Shown: positions 11,576-23,553 of the stretch, one piece after another
Numbering within the stretch: the first letter of the stretch is position 1
Layout: each line of letters begins with the position of its first letter
Assembly: GCA_016630955.3 (NCBI GenBank)
Contig: CM049993.1
Location: 558,001-622,000 of the forward strand
Source of the DNA: Didymella arachidicola
Lineage: Eukaryota; Ascomycota; Dothideomycetes; Pleosporales; Didymellaceae
DNA: 64,000 nucleotides
Reading direction: 5' to 3'
Notes under the pieces: model-generated
Told to the model about the DNA's origin: nothing
Databases searched by the model: none
What the model saw: only the letters and a program-made list of their open reading frames with translations
Program-made: the position numbers and the translations under genes

Positions 11576-14500
11576 TCACTCGGCCTCGTCATCAGTGTTG
11601 GGAGGTTGAGGTGTGCCCTGGACATGGGTTAATGAGTTGTCAAGACGGGTGGATAAGAGGGCTTACCTTAGGGCTATTGAGCCAGTCAATGTATCTCAAT
11701 CTCCTCCTGACCTCACGCTCCTTCTGCTCCTTCTTGGTCATCTTTTTCTTCTTCTTGGCCTTGAACTTCATATCGCCCTCGGTGTCAGAGCCAATAGGTG
11801 TACCAGCAGAGCTGGGTGCCGCCGAGCTGACGTTGCTGCTAGCAACCGACGAACCAGGGCGGGAGGAGTCCTCGAAGCGAGCCATGTCGACGGCGAGGTG
11901 ACCCTTGTGCTGGACGCGACCGTCAATGACGTGCCACTGCTCAGGGCAGAGCGCACCGACGAACTCTTCGTTATGAGAAATCATGATAACACCACCCTTG
12001 TAGTCGCGAATAGCAACGGCGAGACCACCAAGCGAGTCGCGATCCAAGAAGTTGGTCGGCTCGTCGAGGACGAGGAGATGGGGGTTGTTCCACATAGCAC
12101 CAGCAAGCACAACTTTGACCTTCTGACCTCCAGAGAGACCCGAGATCTCGTTGTGGTTGGCGATCTCAGGGTCCATGCCGAGATCTTCGAAGTGCTTGGA
12201 GATGACCTTGGGCTCGAGGACACGGTAACCGAGACCCTCACGAGAAGCCTCGTGGTCGTCGAACTCCTGGATGAGCTTCTGGAAACCCTTCTCCAACAGT
12301 GTCTCACGAGAGATCATGGTGTTGAACTTGGGCAGCATGTGGAGCCACTTGACCTCATACTGGAACGTCTTCTTGTACTTCTGACGACCGATCAGGGCCT
12401 CGATGCGGCGTGCGCCCTTGCCGTCACCAAGATCGATAGGAGTCTCCATCTGAGCCTTGTCCTCTGCAGTGAGGACACGAGTCTGCTTCATCAGCACCTC
12501 ACGGTCGTCACCGTTGGCGTAACGCCACTGAAGGTACTGGTTGGGCGTCTTCTCCAAGTGCATCTCAACGTGCTCCAGGGCGTGCTGCTTGATATATCCA
12601 ATGCGCAAGTTGGGGTGCTTCTCGACCTTGCCTTCCTGGGGAACGACTTCACCAGTCAGAATCTTGATGAGAGTAGATTTACCCGCACCGTTGGCACCAA
12701 TAATAGCAACTCGCGAGGAGAGCGAAAGGTTGCAGGATGCATTGTAAAGCGATGGCTTGGGGGCGCCGGGATAGGTGAACGTGCAGTCGGTCATGCGCAG
12801 AATGGAGCGGGTGTTGGACTTGACACCAGTCAAGATACCGGGAGGAGGAAACTTGAACTGCACCTGCGAGTCAGAAAGAGTGTAGTAGCTCTTGCCCTCG
12901 GGCTTCTGCCTGACGAAGTCAGCAAGGTTACCCTTGTAACAGACGAGCTTCTTCTGCTCGTAGTGGTAGATGTCGGTGCAGACTGCGTCGAGGAATCCAG
13001 AGTCGTGAGAAACAATCAAACTGGTAATCTCGGTGTGACTCTTCAGGTACTCCTGCAGCCAGGCAACATTGGCAACGTCCAAGTGGTTGGTAGGCTCGTC
13101 GAGCAACAGAACATCAGCGCGCATAAGCATAGCACGCGCCAGCGCGAGCTTCATCTTCCAACCACCAGACAGGGAGCCAACCTTGTGAGATTGTCTGCCT
13201 TCAGGACCCGAGGTGAAGCCAACTTCCTCCAGAACCTCGGAGATACGCTCCCTGGTCTCATCCTTGAAACGAGGATCCTTGACGATGTACTCGAGAATGG
13301 TAATTTCGGCGTCTTCACCCTGGTTGTGTTCGACGAAGCAGGTCTTGACCTCATCTTGGGGAGGGAAACCCTCGAGCTTGCCGTTCGCAATACTGCGCAT
13401 GAGTGTGGACTTTCCGGCACCGTTACGGCCGCAGAGACCGTAACGGTGGCCCTTGAGCAGACGCAGGTTGGTGTGCGAAAGCAGCAACATGCCGCCGTAT
13501 CCGAGGGAGAAAGTAGCGTTGACGATCTCGGTCTCGCCGTCATCCTCGACGATAGGCTGACCGAACTTGCGGTGGTCCTCATCAAGGTAGAACTGTGAAA
13601 CAGCCTCGGAGACCTTCTCGGCGGCACCAGGGCTCATCAGCGGCTGAAGATAGGGAGCAACAAGCGAGGAAATGCGCTTAATTTGGCGCTCGTGAACATC
13701 TTCAGCAATCATAGCTGAGATGAGTGCCTTAGCAGACGCCCACACCTCGGAGTCACCGGGGAAGTTCAGCAGACCGCCATTGTTCTTAATCTGTGTCTCG
13801 AGAGTGAGGGAGACCTCAAATGGCGAGACACGGGCAAGAGCGCCGTGCTCGACGTTGCCATCTTTGTCGGCGATAGCAGAGTCGATGACGGCTAACGCAC
13901 GACCACCAATCTCACGGACCTCGGGCATGGAGGCGCGGTCTAGCACAGCTTTGACACCAGGTCGGAGCTTGGGCAAGAAAGCGCGAGCCTCAATAGGGTC
14001 GTGGACAAGCTTGGTCAAGTTCTCAACGACTACTACAGTCTGGCGAGTAACTTCTTGTGTAGTGTTGGGGTTGTTCAGCGAGCGCTCAAGTAGAGGTGTG
14101 ACCATAGCGAGGACGGGTGATGTGACAATGGCGACGAAGGTGGTCTGCGACAGGGCGTGGATGGCCTTCTGCAGCGACTGAGTGGAGGGATCCTCGATGG
14201 CCTTGACGAGGAGGGGTATCCGAGGCGCGATATCGTCGTTTTGGAGGAGGGTTGTGAGGCTGTTCATGGTCTTGACAGCCTGCTTAGCAACCTGCAATAC
14301 CGTTAGCATTTGCGTTTCCCTTGGTCGCTTGAAGTACAAACCTCAGATTTGAGATCGTGCATGTAGCCTTCGACGATGGGGATGAGGCCCTCAAGCTTCT
14401 TGCCCATGGCCTCACGGAGAACATCCTTCTCCTGCTCGACTTCGAGACTCTCCATGCCAATCTTGGCCTTGTCGGCCATGCGACCTATCAGCTCAAGCGC

Positions 14501-15034
14501 GCCCACCGCACCCTGCCACTTGCCAGACTTCTTGCCGAGGTATTTCATGATCGCGGGTAGCAAGCCGAGAACCTTGGCCTCAGCGGACAGGTTGTCGAAC
14601 AGCGAGTCGAGCGCATACTTGGCCGACTCCCTGACTGGCGCAGCTTTATCGGAGAGTGAGTCGATTGTAAGGGGCAGCAGAGTCTCGTCCTGCACCAGGA
14701 AGATGACCTCAGCCAGCTTCTGCGCGCGAGGGAAGCGCTCAAAAAGCGCACCAACGCCGTTCATGGCGCCCTCCCTCTGGACGGGGTCCTTCTTGTTGGT
14801 CGCCGACTTCTTGAGCGAGTCGAGGATGCCATAGCCCTGAAGGCCACGGAAGCCGACTGAGTTGGTCAGAAGCTCGGTGAGGGCGTAGGCGGCATCGACC
14901 GAGGCGTGGGATGTCTTTGCGGTGACAATGCTGGAAAGAAACGCCTGGACATCTTCTTGTGAAGGCGCAGGCGCAGAGCCGCTCTTGTCAACGACAATAG
15001 GAGAAGCCATGGCAGGCGACTCAGAGTGTGGCAT
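11576..15034 (-). CDS. NEW1: NEW1/eEF3-like ABC-F translation ATPase
   Basis: Cytoplasmic ribosome-associated ATPase of the eEF3/New1 group of ABC-F proteins; yeast New1 acts in translation termination and ribosome recycling. Exons are 14342-15034, 11667-14291 and 11576-11617, with introns of 50 and 49 nt, giving 1119 residues (1111 from the second Met). HEAT-type repeats fill the first 450 residues. The first ABC domain shows GRNGAGKST, LSGGW and LLLDEPTNHLD. The second shows GANGAGKST, LSGGQ and LVLDEPTNFLD, with the chromodomain-like insert (KTFQYEVKW) typical of this family. The tail RRRLRYIDWLNSPK continues across the last intron into GTPQPPNTDDEAE, which resembles New1 rather than eEF3. 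Yeast New1 is about 1196 residues and has an N-terminal prion-like Asn-rich region that is absent here. Confidence 0.92.
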
Positions 15035-16515
15035 GTCCCGTTGGGAGCGTGTTTTGTCTGCGACAGGTGGTGTTTTCTATCGCGGGATTTCTTTTGGCGG
15101 GGCTTATTTTCGTTATCGACAAGGAAATTTCGCGGCTGAAGCGTAAGCGGCGGGCGCAGCTGCAGACAAAGACAAAAAGACCGTGGGTATCGTGCTCGTG
15201 AGACGCTCCAGATGAAGAGTGGAGAGTCTATACAAGAACAAGAACGAAGGGCAAAAATCCGCTGGCCCTGGAAAAAGTGCGTTGAGGGGGACCGTCACAG
15301 AGATTGGGCTTTATTACCCTTATCCACGCACGGGCAGGGTTCGTTCGCCCTGAGGAGATTTCTGAGCTACCGCCTTTGGGCTGCTAGGCCTGCCTTACCG
15401 GCCGTTAGTCCCCGGCCGCCCAGCGACTCGCAGTGGCGATGACGGTAAGCACGTTCTCCTTCCTCCTCCACACTATGGGGACCTCGCGCAACACCGGCCA
15501 TGGTCAACGTCGAGGGCTGCATTGATGGTTTTACACTTTACTGGCGATCGTGAGGAACCACTTGTAGGGCTCTTTCCGTTTGAGGGCGGTGGCCAGCGCC
15601 CATCGTTGTCCAACGAATTGTTCAAGTAGTGCCAGGTGCCAGGCTTCGTGACTTTCTGCAAGGGAACGACGTTAAGCCTCATGTCTCCTGCTATTGAGTT
15701 TCCAGGCAAGGCGCTCACTGCTTGGATCAGCTACACAGTCGCGAACCAGGCTGCAGCTTCTCAGTCCCGGCCTCATTCAGACTACGGTGCGGGCGATATC
15801 ACAAACCATAAGCAGCCCTGGGGAGGCCAACACAATGTTCTCGTCGGACACGGAGACATTAACAGGTCTTTTTGGGCTGCTCGTTTCATTCGGGCTTCTC
15901 TCGCAACCGACGCCGCACGATCTGTGATGCCTGAAGAGCTTGACGAAGATGCGGTGGCGCCTCTGTCGTCTAACGACAAACCCGCCGTGCAATATCACAC
16001 CCCAGCACATCCATCTTCCAGTGCTCCAACTCGAAATCGATAACCGATATAGCTCCAGATAGTAACGAAATCCCTTGTGACCAGCACCTGTTCAGGCACT
16101 GCTGTCGAGGGTTTGCTTTCGCACCAAAGGGTTTGGCTGAATCATGTGCGACTCATCCGCAGTCTTAGCCATGGCTTTATCACGGGCATACGGATGTCTT
16201 TGAATATGTTGATCTTTTTGTACTATTGAGAGCTCTAGGTATGTGTATGCAATTTGGTCCTCCAACCATTCTGCACTGGTGGCAGGATCGAGGATAGTGG
16301 CGACTGTCAGAGGTGAACCCTACGGCCTAGAAGCGTTCTTCAAGGTGTGACGCTACAAAGCCTCCTTCACTTCATCATCTGAGCAGCCGGCACGTGCGGT
16401 TGACTCCACCTTCACCTTGCCCAAACCAGCCCCACTCGACGCAGCTGAACTCGAACAAGAACGTACACTCTTAGGAAACCTTCTCCCACCACCCTGCAAA
16501 GCAGAAACACATACC
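15035..16515. other. Intergenic; one doubtful small ORF
   Basis: The first part is the upstream region of the NEW1-like gene. An ATG frame at 15681-16043 (120 residues, MSPAIEFPGKALTAWISY...) has no recognisable domain, and a second overlapping forward frame is equally open, so I do not call it a gene. Nothing else is evident. Confidence 0.35.
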
Positions 16516-17274
16516 ATGAGCAATCCTCCGATCATGTCGAACACCCCCTTCCGGTTCCTGGACCTGCCCACTGAGCTCAGGCTCGAAGTCTACAAGCACG
16601 TCGCCAACAACACCTACCAGCGTCGCTTCTTCTCTAACATCCCGGTGTCATTTTCCGTGACGGATTTTTCTATCCTTGCTTGTTGCAAGCTCATCCATAC
16701 CGAAGCCCAGGATTGCATGCGCAATGCCCATCTTGGTCGACCTCCTACCATCAAGATTGCCTACGATGAGATTGACGCCGACTTGCTCGAGATTCAGCAA
16801 ATTGACGCCTTGAAAACCCTACGCAAAGTAACTACGATGCTCATCCTCGGCCGCATATCCGATTACAGCGCCACCAACACCGACAGGGTTCCTCTAGGGC
16901 TTTTCTGGTCGGGTTGGCGCTATATGGCTGGTTATCTCTTGAAATCTAAGCAGCATATTGGCTCAGCAATCGCCAAGGAAAGTTTCTGGAGCTTCTACCG
17001 TGGATCTATCTTGCAGATGCGCCTGTTCCCACAGGTCATCATCGAGGTAGTCTTTGCCCCGGGCACCAGGCCTAGCGACGACAACATTGTAACCTTCCTC
17101 AGCCTTGCTGTAGGCGGAAATCGCTGCATAAATGCGAGCTCTTGTGTTAGAGTCACTTTCATGTTCGTGGTGTCGCCCGAGCACTTTGAGACCTTCCGGC
17201 CCACGATGCCATCTGAACACGACATGCACTATTCTGCGGTATGCAAGCGAGCTATCGAGGTAAGGAGTGCTTGA
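16516..17274 (+). CDS. F-box-like fungal protein
   Basis: A protein of 252 residues whose start, after a short leader, reads FRFLDLPTELRLEVYKHV. This is the hallmark opening of a large group of fungal F-box-like proteins. The rest is a mixed helical and beta region without other recognised motifs, as usual in this group. The ATG at 16516 is the first Met of the frame. The frame ends IEVRSA directly over a GTAAGG donor-like site at about 17261. A downstream exon beginning near 17331 after TGTCAG would stay open for 17 codons, so the true C-terminus may differ. Function and partners are unknown; a link to SCF ubiquitin ligases is inference from the motif only. Confidence 0.65.
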   Translation: MSNPPIMSNTPFRFLDLPTELRLEVYKHVANNTYQRRFFSNIPVSFSVTDFSILACCKLIHTEAQDCMRNAHLGRPPTIKIAYDEIDADLLEIQQIDALKTLRKVTTMLILGRISDYSATNTDRVPLGLFWSGWRYMAGYLLKSKQHIGSAIAKESFWSFYRGSILQMRLFPQVIIEVVFAPGTRPSDDNIVTFLSLAVGGNRCINASSCVRVTFMFVVSPEHFETFRPTMPSEHDMHYSAVCKRAIEVRSA

Positions 17275-17690
17275 AGCACCTCTAAGCCCTCAGAGCGAGC
17301 AATGACTAGCGCAAGCATGATTCTGTCAGGACCCTGATCGAACTGAAGACGCCGCACAGTCTTTGCGGCTAGATGTATTCTAGGCTGATATCATAAATGG
17401 ACTTTCTTTTCTTCTACCGTGTTATTCATTCACATTGATTCAATGATACTAGAGCCCGCGTGATCTCCGGCGTCTTCAACGTGTTCGCGCTGTTCCTGCC
17501 TCTTTCGCTGTTCCACCTACCATTTACGCAACATCATGCAACGTTTGCGCATCTGCCTCGAGCAACTTGGCTATCATCACAGTCATCACTAGTTACCGCT
17601 GGAAGAGAGCCCAAAAAAGTGTCAACGAAAGTCAGAGAACCAGTATCAGCACATGAGCAAGAGCAGATCGAGAAATGACTCCGGGGTTAG

Positions 17691-18384
17691 GTCATCCCAG
17701 ACAAGGATCTTGAAGGCATCGCGAAGCGCATGCCCTCAGCCATGGACTTGAAGAGTGTCCCAGATGTCTAATTTTACGAGAAGATGGCCGAGTACAAGTG
17801 CAATATGGGTCCTTCAACCCCAGTCCTCCATGTACCAGCGTTCTTCATCATGCGAGATAGGCTCGAAACGGACGAACAGAAGGCCAAGCGCAAGCATCAT
17901 GTCGATTCTAAAGAGGACTCTTATGAAGAGACAGACATGGATGAGGATCTCGCAAAGATCATAGAACAAGCGAAGAAACGTGGGGCACATGGTACGTCTC
18001 GAGTTTACTGCACGACCAGAATGAGGGCACACAGACGAAGCACTTGACTGACACAAAGCAGGTCCGTACGTCCGGCTAGAATATGTTCGTACCATTGGAC
18101 TCACGGGGAGCAAAGTAAAGTAGCTGCGGGACTTGATCGACGGTCTCAAGGTGATGCTGCGGCCTTCACCTGCCAACACTGTGCCAGTCCCGAAGTGCGC
18201 CCACAACACCTTTAGTAGACGTTTCCTTAGGTTCTTCAACGCGAGGTATCTCGCACCGGTTCCGCTAGATGAAGATGAAAATGAATCCAGGCGTCAATTG
18301 TGTGCTGCCGCAGCTTCCCTAGGTCGTCACCACCTCAACCTAATATCGTGTCGTCATTGGTTGCCTGACACGTCGCACCTCTGA
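17691..18384 (+). pseudogene. Decayed gene of unknown function, two in-frame stops
   Basis: One forward frame is protein-like throughout except for two stops. It reads VIPDKDLEGIAKRMPSAMDL, a TAA at 17769, then FYEKMAEYKCNMGPSTPVLH and an acidic region (DSKEDSYEETDMDEDL). A clean 70-nt intron follows (17992-18061, GTACGT donor, CTGAC branch, AAGCAG acceptor), then PYVRLEYVRTIGLTGSKVK, a TAG at 18121, and an open frame to 18384. Both stops are one C-to-T step from a Gln codon. No family is recognised. It may have had a 5' part further upstream. Confidence 0.45.
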
Positions 18385-18760
18385 TTTACTCTTTCTCATA
18401 TTTGTAGCTCTGACATCTAGCTACGCATTGATCGTCCTGTCCTCACTGTGCTTCCACTACTTGTACTGACTGCGATGTAGAAAGTAGCGGCGTGTGGTGG
18501 GAAAGCAACCTGCAACAGCCGTGTCTATCCGCACTATCAGCTCTGTGCTCGCGGATTCACACCTGTCAAATATCACAATCAGAAATTTAGTGCCAGCCAA
18601 GAGTCATACTCACTCATGGTTGAAACGCGAGCGATCGCCTCTCTACACTAAGCAGAATCAGACCGTACGCCATTTCCGGCCTTCAAACCGCACCCAATCC
18701 CTTCCTGAACATCAAACATCAGGGGACAAATCTCAAAGTCATCAGCGACACATCGTCGAG

Positions 18761-19327
18761 ATGCAGACGATAAAACACGATCTACTGAGCCGAACGTGGA
18801 CACGTGACTCATACTTCATCTCTACCGACCCCTCTTTAATATCAATCTCGGAGCTCAACGCGGCCTTTGCAACAGATCTTGTGTACTGGGCGAACCCTCT
18901 GCCAAAGAAAATCATGCGCGAGACCATCGATAACTCTTTGTGCTTTGGCCTTTATGACGTTCAGGCACCGACAGAAGTCGGCCAAGACGCTAATGGATCG
19001 CGAACCACAAAGCCTAAGCTGCTTGGCTTTGCACGCTGCGTCACGGACTTCACGACGTTCTCATATTTGACAGATGTCTATGTCTTACCTGTGTACCAAG
19101 GAGAAGGCCTGGGAAGATGGTTGGTCGCATGTGTGGGTGAGGTGCATGATTCGATGCCTCATCTTAGAAGGAGCATGCTCTTCACGAGCGACTGGAAGAG
19201 AAGTGTCCCGTTCTACCAGAACGTACTGGATATGGAGACTCTCAACGTGAGTTTTGAGGAAAGTGGAGGACCTGCAATCATGCAGAAGCGTGGGCCAGGC
19301 TTTCCTACGTCACTGCATCAGGATTGA
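18761..19327 (+). CDS. GNAT-family N-acetyltransferase
   Basis: A 188-residue single-domain acetyltransferase that would use acetyl-CoA. Motif A is clear: the beta strand LTDVYVLPVYQGEGLGRWL contains the Q-x-x-G-x-G acetyl-CoA loop at about residues 110-118. Upstream, LLGFARCVTDFTTFSYLTD is the usual preceding hairpin. Downstream, SVPFYQNVLDME is the common C-terminal motif of these proteins. The frame is open further upstream, but without an ATG before 18761. The substrate cannot be read from sequence. The stop is followed at once by a run of 20 G. Confidence 0.85.
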   Translation: MQTIKHDLLSRTWTRDSYFISTDPSLISISELNAAFATDLVYWANPLPKKIMRETIDNSLCFGLYDVQAPTEVGQDANGSRTTKPKLLGFARCVTDFTTFSYLTDVYVLPVYQGEGLGRWLVACVGEVHDSMPHLRRSMLFTSDWKRSVPFYQNVLDMETLNVSFEESGGPAIMQKRGPGFPTSLHQD

Positions 19328-19347
19328 GGGGGGGGGGGGGGGGGGGG
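19328..19347. repeat. Homopolymer run of 20 G
   Basis: Twenty consecutive G residues begin at the base after the GNAT stop codon (19325-19327). They would lie in that gene's 3' UTR, about 75 bp from the 3' end of the convergent lyase gene. The exact length may vary or be misassembled. Confidence 0.95.
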
Positions 19348-19421
19348 CTGAGACAAAGGGGGTTTAGTAAAGCGCGAAGCAGTAATTGTAACGATGTTTG
19401 TACTCTCTGCGTGCACAAGAT

Positions 19422-21455
19422 CTACTTGACCTCCAGCCTCATGGCGTCATACTGAACATACAGTGCTTCTGGTAACATCGCACTCTCATAGTTCTTGCCT
19501 CCATATGGCAAACTAAGTACGAAAGTGTTCTCACCTTCCTTGAGCAGTTTTGCATCGAAGACGAACTTATTCGCAATGTTGTAGCATACGACTGCTGACC
19601 TGACGGCGCACGAGCTGGAGTGATGGTACGGAATGACCCAAGGCTGCAGATCTTTTCCGTTGACGTTGACAGTGTAAGGCAGATTCGAGTACGGCTCACT
19701 CGCGTTGTAGATGTCTGTGTTGCCAGCAGCCGACTTGGCACCCGCAAGCTGGACAGTGAACGTTGCCGTCTTCTTATTCTTGAGCTGCTGGGCTTTCGCA
19801 TCGAACAGGATCGTCCAGTTGTTAATGTTCTCGTATACCGTTTCGGGACGTTTGTAATTTGCCTTGCCACCGAAAATGCTCCAGTGCACGTAGTTGAGCG
19901 CTTGAGAGGGGTCATCGCGGCCGACCTTGTAGGTGACACCCTCGGGAAACTCGGTCACGAAGTCGTATTCAGCCCAGTATAGTCTGTACTCATCGGTGAG
20001 TAGAGGGTGTGTGGGCGACTGTGCATATCCGTGGCGGTACTCGCCAGAGGACTTGTCAGGCGTGCCGATGCGCCAGAGCTCAGTACCCGCGCTCTCGGAG
20101 TTCCATTTCGCCTTGATGTTGGTGTTCTTCCCTGCGTCAACCTTGACATTGTCCTGGATATAATCACCGAAGATACCATCAGCATGCGCAGTTAAGCGGT
20201 AATTTCCAGCCTTGACACGATCGATGCTCACTTCCCCGTTCGATGAAATCTCTGCCCAGTACTGGTAAGCCTTAGTGTCGTACACGTTATCCTGGTAGTC
20301 AACACCGCTCTGAGCCAGGACGGCGATAGCGTTCTTAGCTCCTCTGGGTAGATCAATCTTAGCTTTCAAGGTTCCTCGGCCAGCTGCAGTTACCAGATTT
20401 GGTACATGTTTTGCGATGGAATCGTAGAACCTAGCGTTCCAGTTGGGATTAAGACCATACTGGTCAGCATCAGCACGAAGCTCCTCAAGAGATCCACCCC
20501 GATTGAAGTGGAAGTACTGCGGTCCAAAAGTCCTGTCGAACCCATGCGTGACGTTCGGAGTCTGATCACCGTGATGGTTGCTGCTGATGTAGTTGTAGAC
20601 AATGCCGTCGACCACGAGATCCGAGTGCAAAGGGCCTCCAAAGTATGTCTCGACTGTGTTGTGTACCAACCATGCACCGTATGTGGTTCCATTGGAGCTG
20701 CCCGAGCCATCCGCCCACATACCGTGCGACTTGTGCTTCCTCCAAGTATCTTGGAATCTGTATACAGTCAGTATATGCAGAAATGATTCAACGTTTGCGA
20801 CTTACGTATACTTGGTGAAGTAGTCACCCACTTGCTGTACGTAGGGGTCGTCTTTGTTGGGGAGGTACCAGGTCGCATCTTGAACGGTCACTTGACCTTC
20901 AGTATCCGGTCTCGGGGCCGCAAAGTCTTCGTTCGTTACGAAGTGAGTGAAGAGAGGCGGATCATGGTTGGGTCTAAACATAGTTCGAAGTTCCTGCAGA
21001 TTACGCAAGAAAGGCGCAGTCTCGTTGTAGTAAGCCAGACGACTGAACGTGTGCAGGCCTGTCTCGCCTTCTCTCAGAAACCAGTATTGCTCCAAACGCT
21101 GTCCAGTAGGTGCATATGTCTCACCCATGCTGATGCCTCCATACTTGACACCAGTTGCGTCTGTGCCGTTGAATAACTGATAATCAACTTTGCTGCCTCG
21201 GCCGGGCGTCCAAAAACCGGAAGGTGTACAGTAACAGTCAAGGTACGGTCCAACTCCGGTGTTGCCATCTTCTTTACCGAGCAGGTTCTGGCCGTCAAGC
21301 GTGAGCAGGTTGATGTAGCCGCGAGTCTTACTGACGCCTGCTACGAGGCGCTCGTTGGAAATGGTCAGACTGCTGTTCGTCTGCGACGTCTTGAGTAGCG
21401 CACGCGTCGACGAGGTCAATGAAAGCAGCGTTGTAAACGCAAGAGTGGAACGCAT
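19422..21455 (-). CDS. Secreted rhamnogalacturonan lyase (PL4)
   Basis: Extracellular enzyme that cleaves the rhamnogalacturonan I backbone of pectin by beta-elimination. Two exons, 20806-21455 and 19422-20757, joined over a 48-nt intron, encode 661 residues. A signal peptide (MRSTLAFTTLLSLTSSTRA) starts the protein. The catalytic domain includes GPLHSDLVVDGIVYNYISSN followed by HHG, with the conserved His pair of the family. A fibronectin-III-like middle (YQYWAEISSNGEVSIDRV) and a jelly-roll C-terminal domain (NYVHWSIFGGKANYKRP) complete the three-domain PL4 layout. An upstream in-frame Met would precede the signal peptide and is less likely. It is divergently transcribed from the MFS transporter. 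Confidence 0.93.
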
Positions 21456-21919
21456 AGTTGAAACGAGGCCCCAATGAGAACGCCAAAGATCGCCCACAAC
21501 GTTGCTTTCCCATGTTTATAAACTCAACCCCAGACTTTTACCCGGCAGACGGGAAAACTACATGAGGCTTTAGGGGCAAATGCTCGCCAAAATGCATGTT
21601 CAGTCCGGGGAGATGAGGGGATAGTAGTCTCAGGTCGGTCATTCGGCGTGACTGCGACCGAGCCAAGACGCGAGTGAGTCGCACAGCCTCAATATTCGGG
21701 GTGTGCATGCAAGCAGCTCCTACTAGTCGCCGGTGGGAGCTCGTGAGCGTTGGGTATCCACGTATGGTGGTCAGAGGGTGGTGGACATAGTCAAAACTCG
21801 AAAGCAAAGATAAGAGGGACCCCACAAAACGCGCGTGACAGGTTTACGTCATCGAGTCGATCCACACACCACATCTCCATCTGAGGCTGCATCCAAGCCC
21901 GAATCCCCTTGCCGCGACA
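21456..21919. promoter_or_regulatory. Divergent promoter region, lyase/MFS
   Basis: The 464 bp between the start codons of the PL4 lyase (minus) and the MFS transporter (plus) must hold both promoters. I see no certain operator. Shared regulation is possible but is inference from arrangement alone. Confidence 0.5.
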
Positions 21920-23461
21920 ATGAGGCCTTCGACAGATATCCTGCGGGAAGACTCGCCGCTGCTGCATGTTGACGAAGAGTCAAACGTGGTCACATTTGGC
22001 CACGATGACCCAGACGATCCGCGAAATTGGACCCCACTGCGCAAATGGTTGATGGTGGCTGCAATCATACCTATTGATCTCAGTGTCAGCTGGGGCGCTT
22101 CAGGGTATGATGGTTCTGAACACAATAGGATCTCTGACTGATGCTTGTCTAGCTTCTCTCCTGTAGCGAATGACTTCGCGAAAGATATGGATGTTCCGCC
22201 ACATGTCGCAACGCTTGGATTGAGCATGTATATTCTGGGACTGGCCTTCGGACCTATGTCGCTGGCACCTCTCTCAGAATACTATGGACGCCGCCCCGTG
22301 TACATCTTCGCGTACGGTACCTTTCTTATGTTGTTGCTAGCAACCACTCATGTCGAGAGCCTCGCGCCTTTCTTGTTTCTTCGACTGTTCTCTGGCTATT
22401 TCTCGTCAACCACTATCTCCAACTTCGGCGGCACTATAGCAGATCTGTGGCATCATAACGATACTGGGCCAGCCATGTCATGGTTTCTCTGGGCTGCAAC
22501 AGGTGGTTCACCGACTGGCTTCGTTGTGTTTTCTTTTATCGCGCATGGAAGATCATGGCATGATGTGTTTAGAGTCATGTTCTTCATATGTCTCGTATTC
22601 TGGGTCATCCTAGTCATCGCACTGTGTGCTCTCGGCGAAACACGACACAGCATCATCTTGGTGAAAAGAGCGAAGAAACTCAGGAACGCCACCGGAAATG
22701 AGGAAATCGAAGTATCAGGCGATCTGAAGCAACGAGGGCCTAAGCAACTCTTTGGTACAGCTCTTGCACGTCCGTTCCGCTTTCTGGCAACCGAAGCTAT
22801 TGTCCAATTCGGCGCCTTGTACAATGGCTTCCTCTACGGTCTGTCCTTCTTGTTCAATGGTGCATTCCACATGATCTTTGGGCCCGAGGGATATGGCTAT
22901 AATACCATCGGTGTCGGAATTTGCTTTCTGGGTATCGTATTTGGCATCTGCTTCGGTCTGTTCACAAACGTGTTCCAAGAACGATGTTACCAACGACAGG
23001 TCGCCAAAGCTGGTCAGCGCGACGTTCCGGAAGCACGAGTCCACCACGCCAAATTGGCGGCGATTGTTCTGCCCATCTCACTCCTCGCCTTTGCATTCAC
23101 GGCAAACCCGGATGTTCCTCCGTTTTTCCCAGTGCTGGCATCAGCTTTCTGGGGCTGGTCGTTCTATTGCCTCATTCTCATGACCTTGACATATACGGAA
23201 GATGCATACAAGACATTCTCGGCATCGGGCCTTGCTGGCGTGGGACTCATACGCAACCTTGCGGGTGCTGGGTTTCCTTTAGTGGGCAGGAGCCTGTTCC
23301 TTGGCATTGGCACCAGGAATGCCTGCCTTGTTCTGACAGGGCTGGCAATATTGTTGGCACCAATACCATTTGTTCTGGAAAAGCACGGACTATCACTACG
23401 CAAACGCAGTCCTTGGGCAACTGCGCACGTAGACGAAAGCGACGATGAAGAAGAACCATGA
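21920..23461 (+). CDS. MFS transporter (DHA1-like)
   Basis: Integral membrane proton-coupled transporter of the major facilitator superfamily, 497 residues, probably at the plasma membrane. Exons are 21920-22104 and 22153-23461, with a 48-nt intron (GTATGA to TCTAG). The cytosolic N-terminus has DDPDDPRNWTPLRKW, typical of fungal drug and polyamine transporters. After transmembrane segment 2 comes LSEYYGRRPVYI, the motif A equivalent. The region GFLYGLSFLFNGAFHMIF and the helices to about residue 475 complete a 12-TM pattern around a cytosolic loop. The acidic tail ESDDEEEP is cytosolic. The substrate is unknown. Confidence 0.9.
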
Positions 23462-23553
23462 GAGACGGTATCAGCCTTAGATTCCCTTCATTAGAGTCAT
23501 GTCTGTTCCAGGTCGCAACTTCTAGAGTAGTGAGCCGCAAGTATCCTCCAGAC

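Noticed and set aside
11613..13598. 661-codon open frame on the plus strand
   Set aside because: It is antisense to the NEW1-like gene, whose biased codon use keeps the opposite strand open. It has no domain and no promoter or intron signals of its own.
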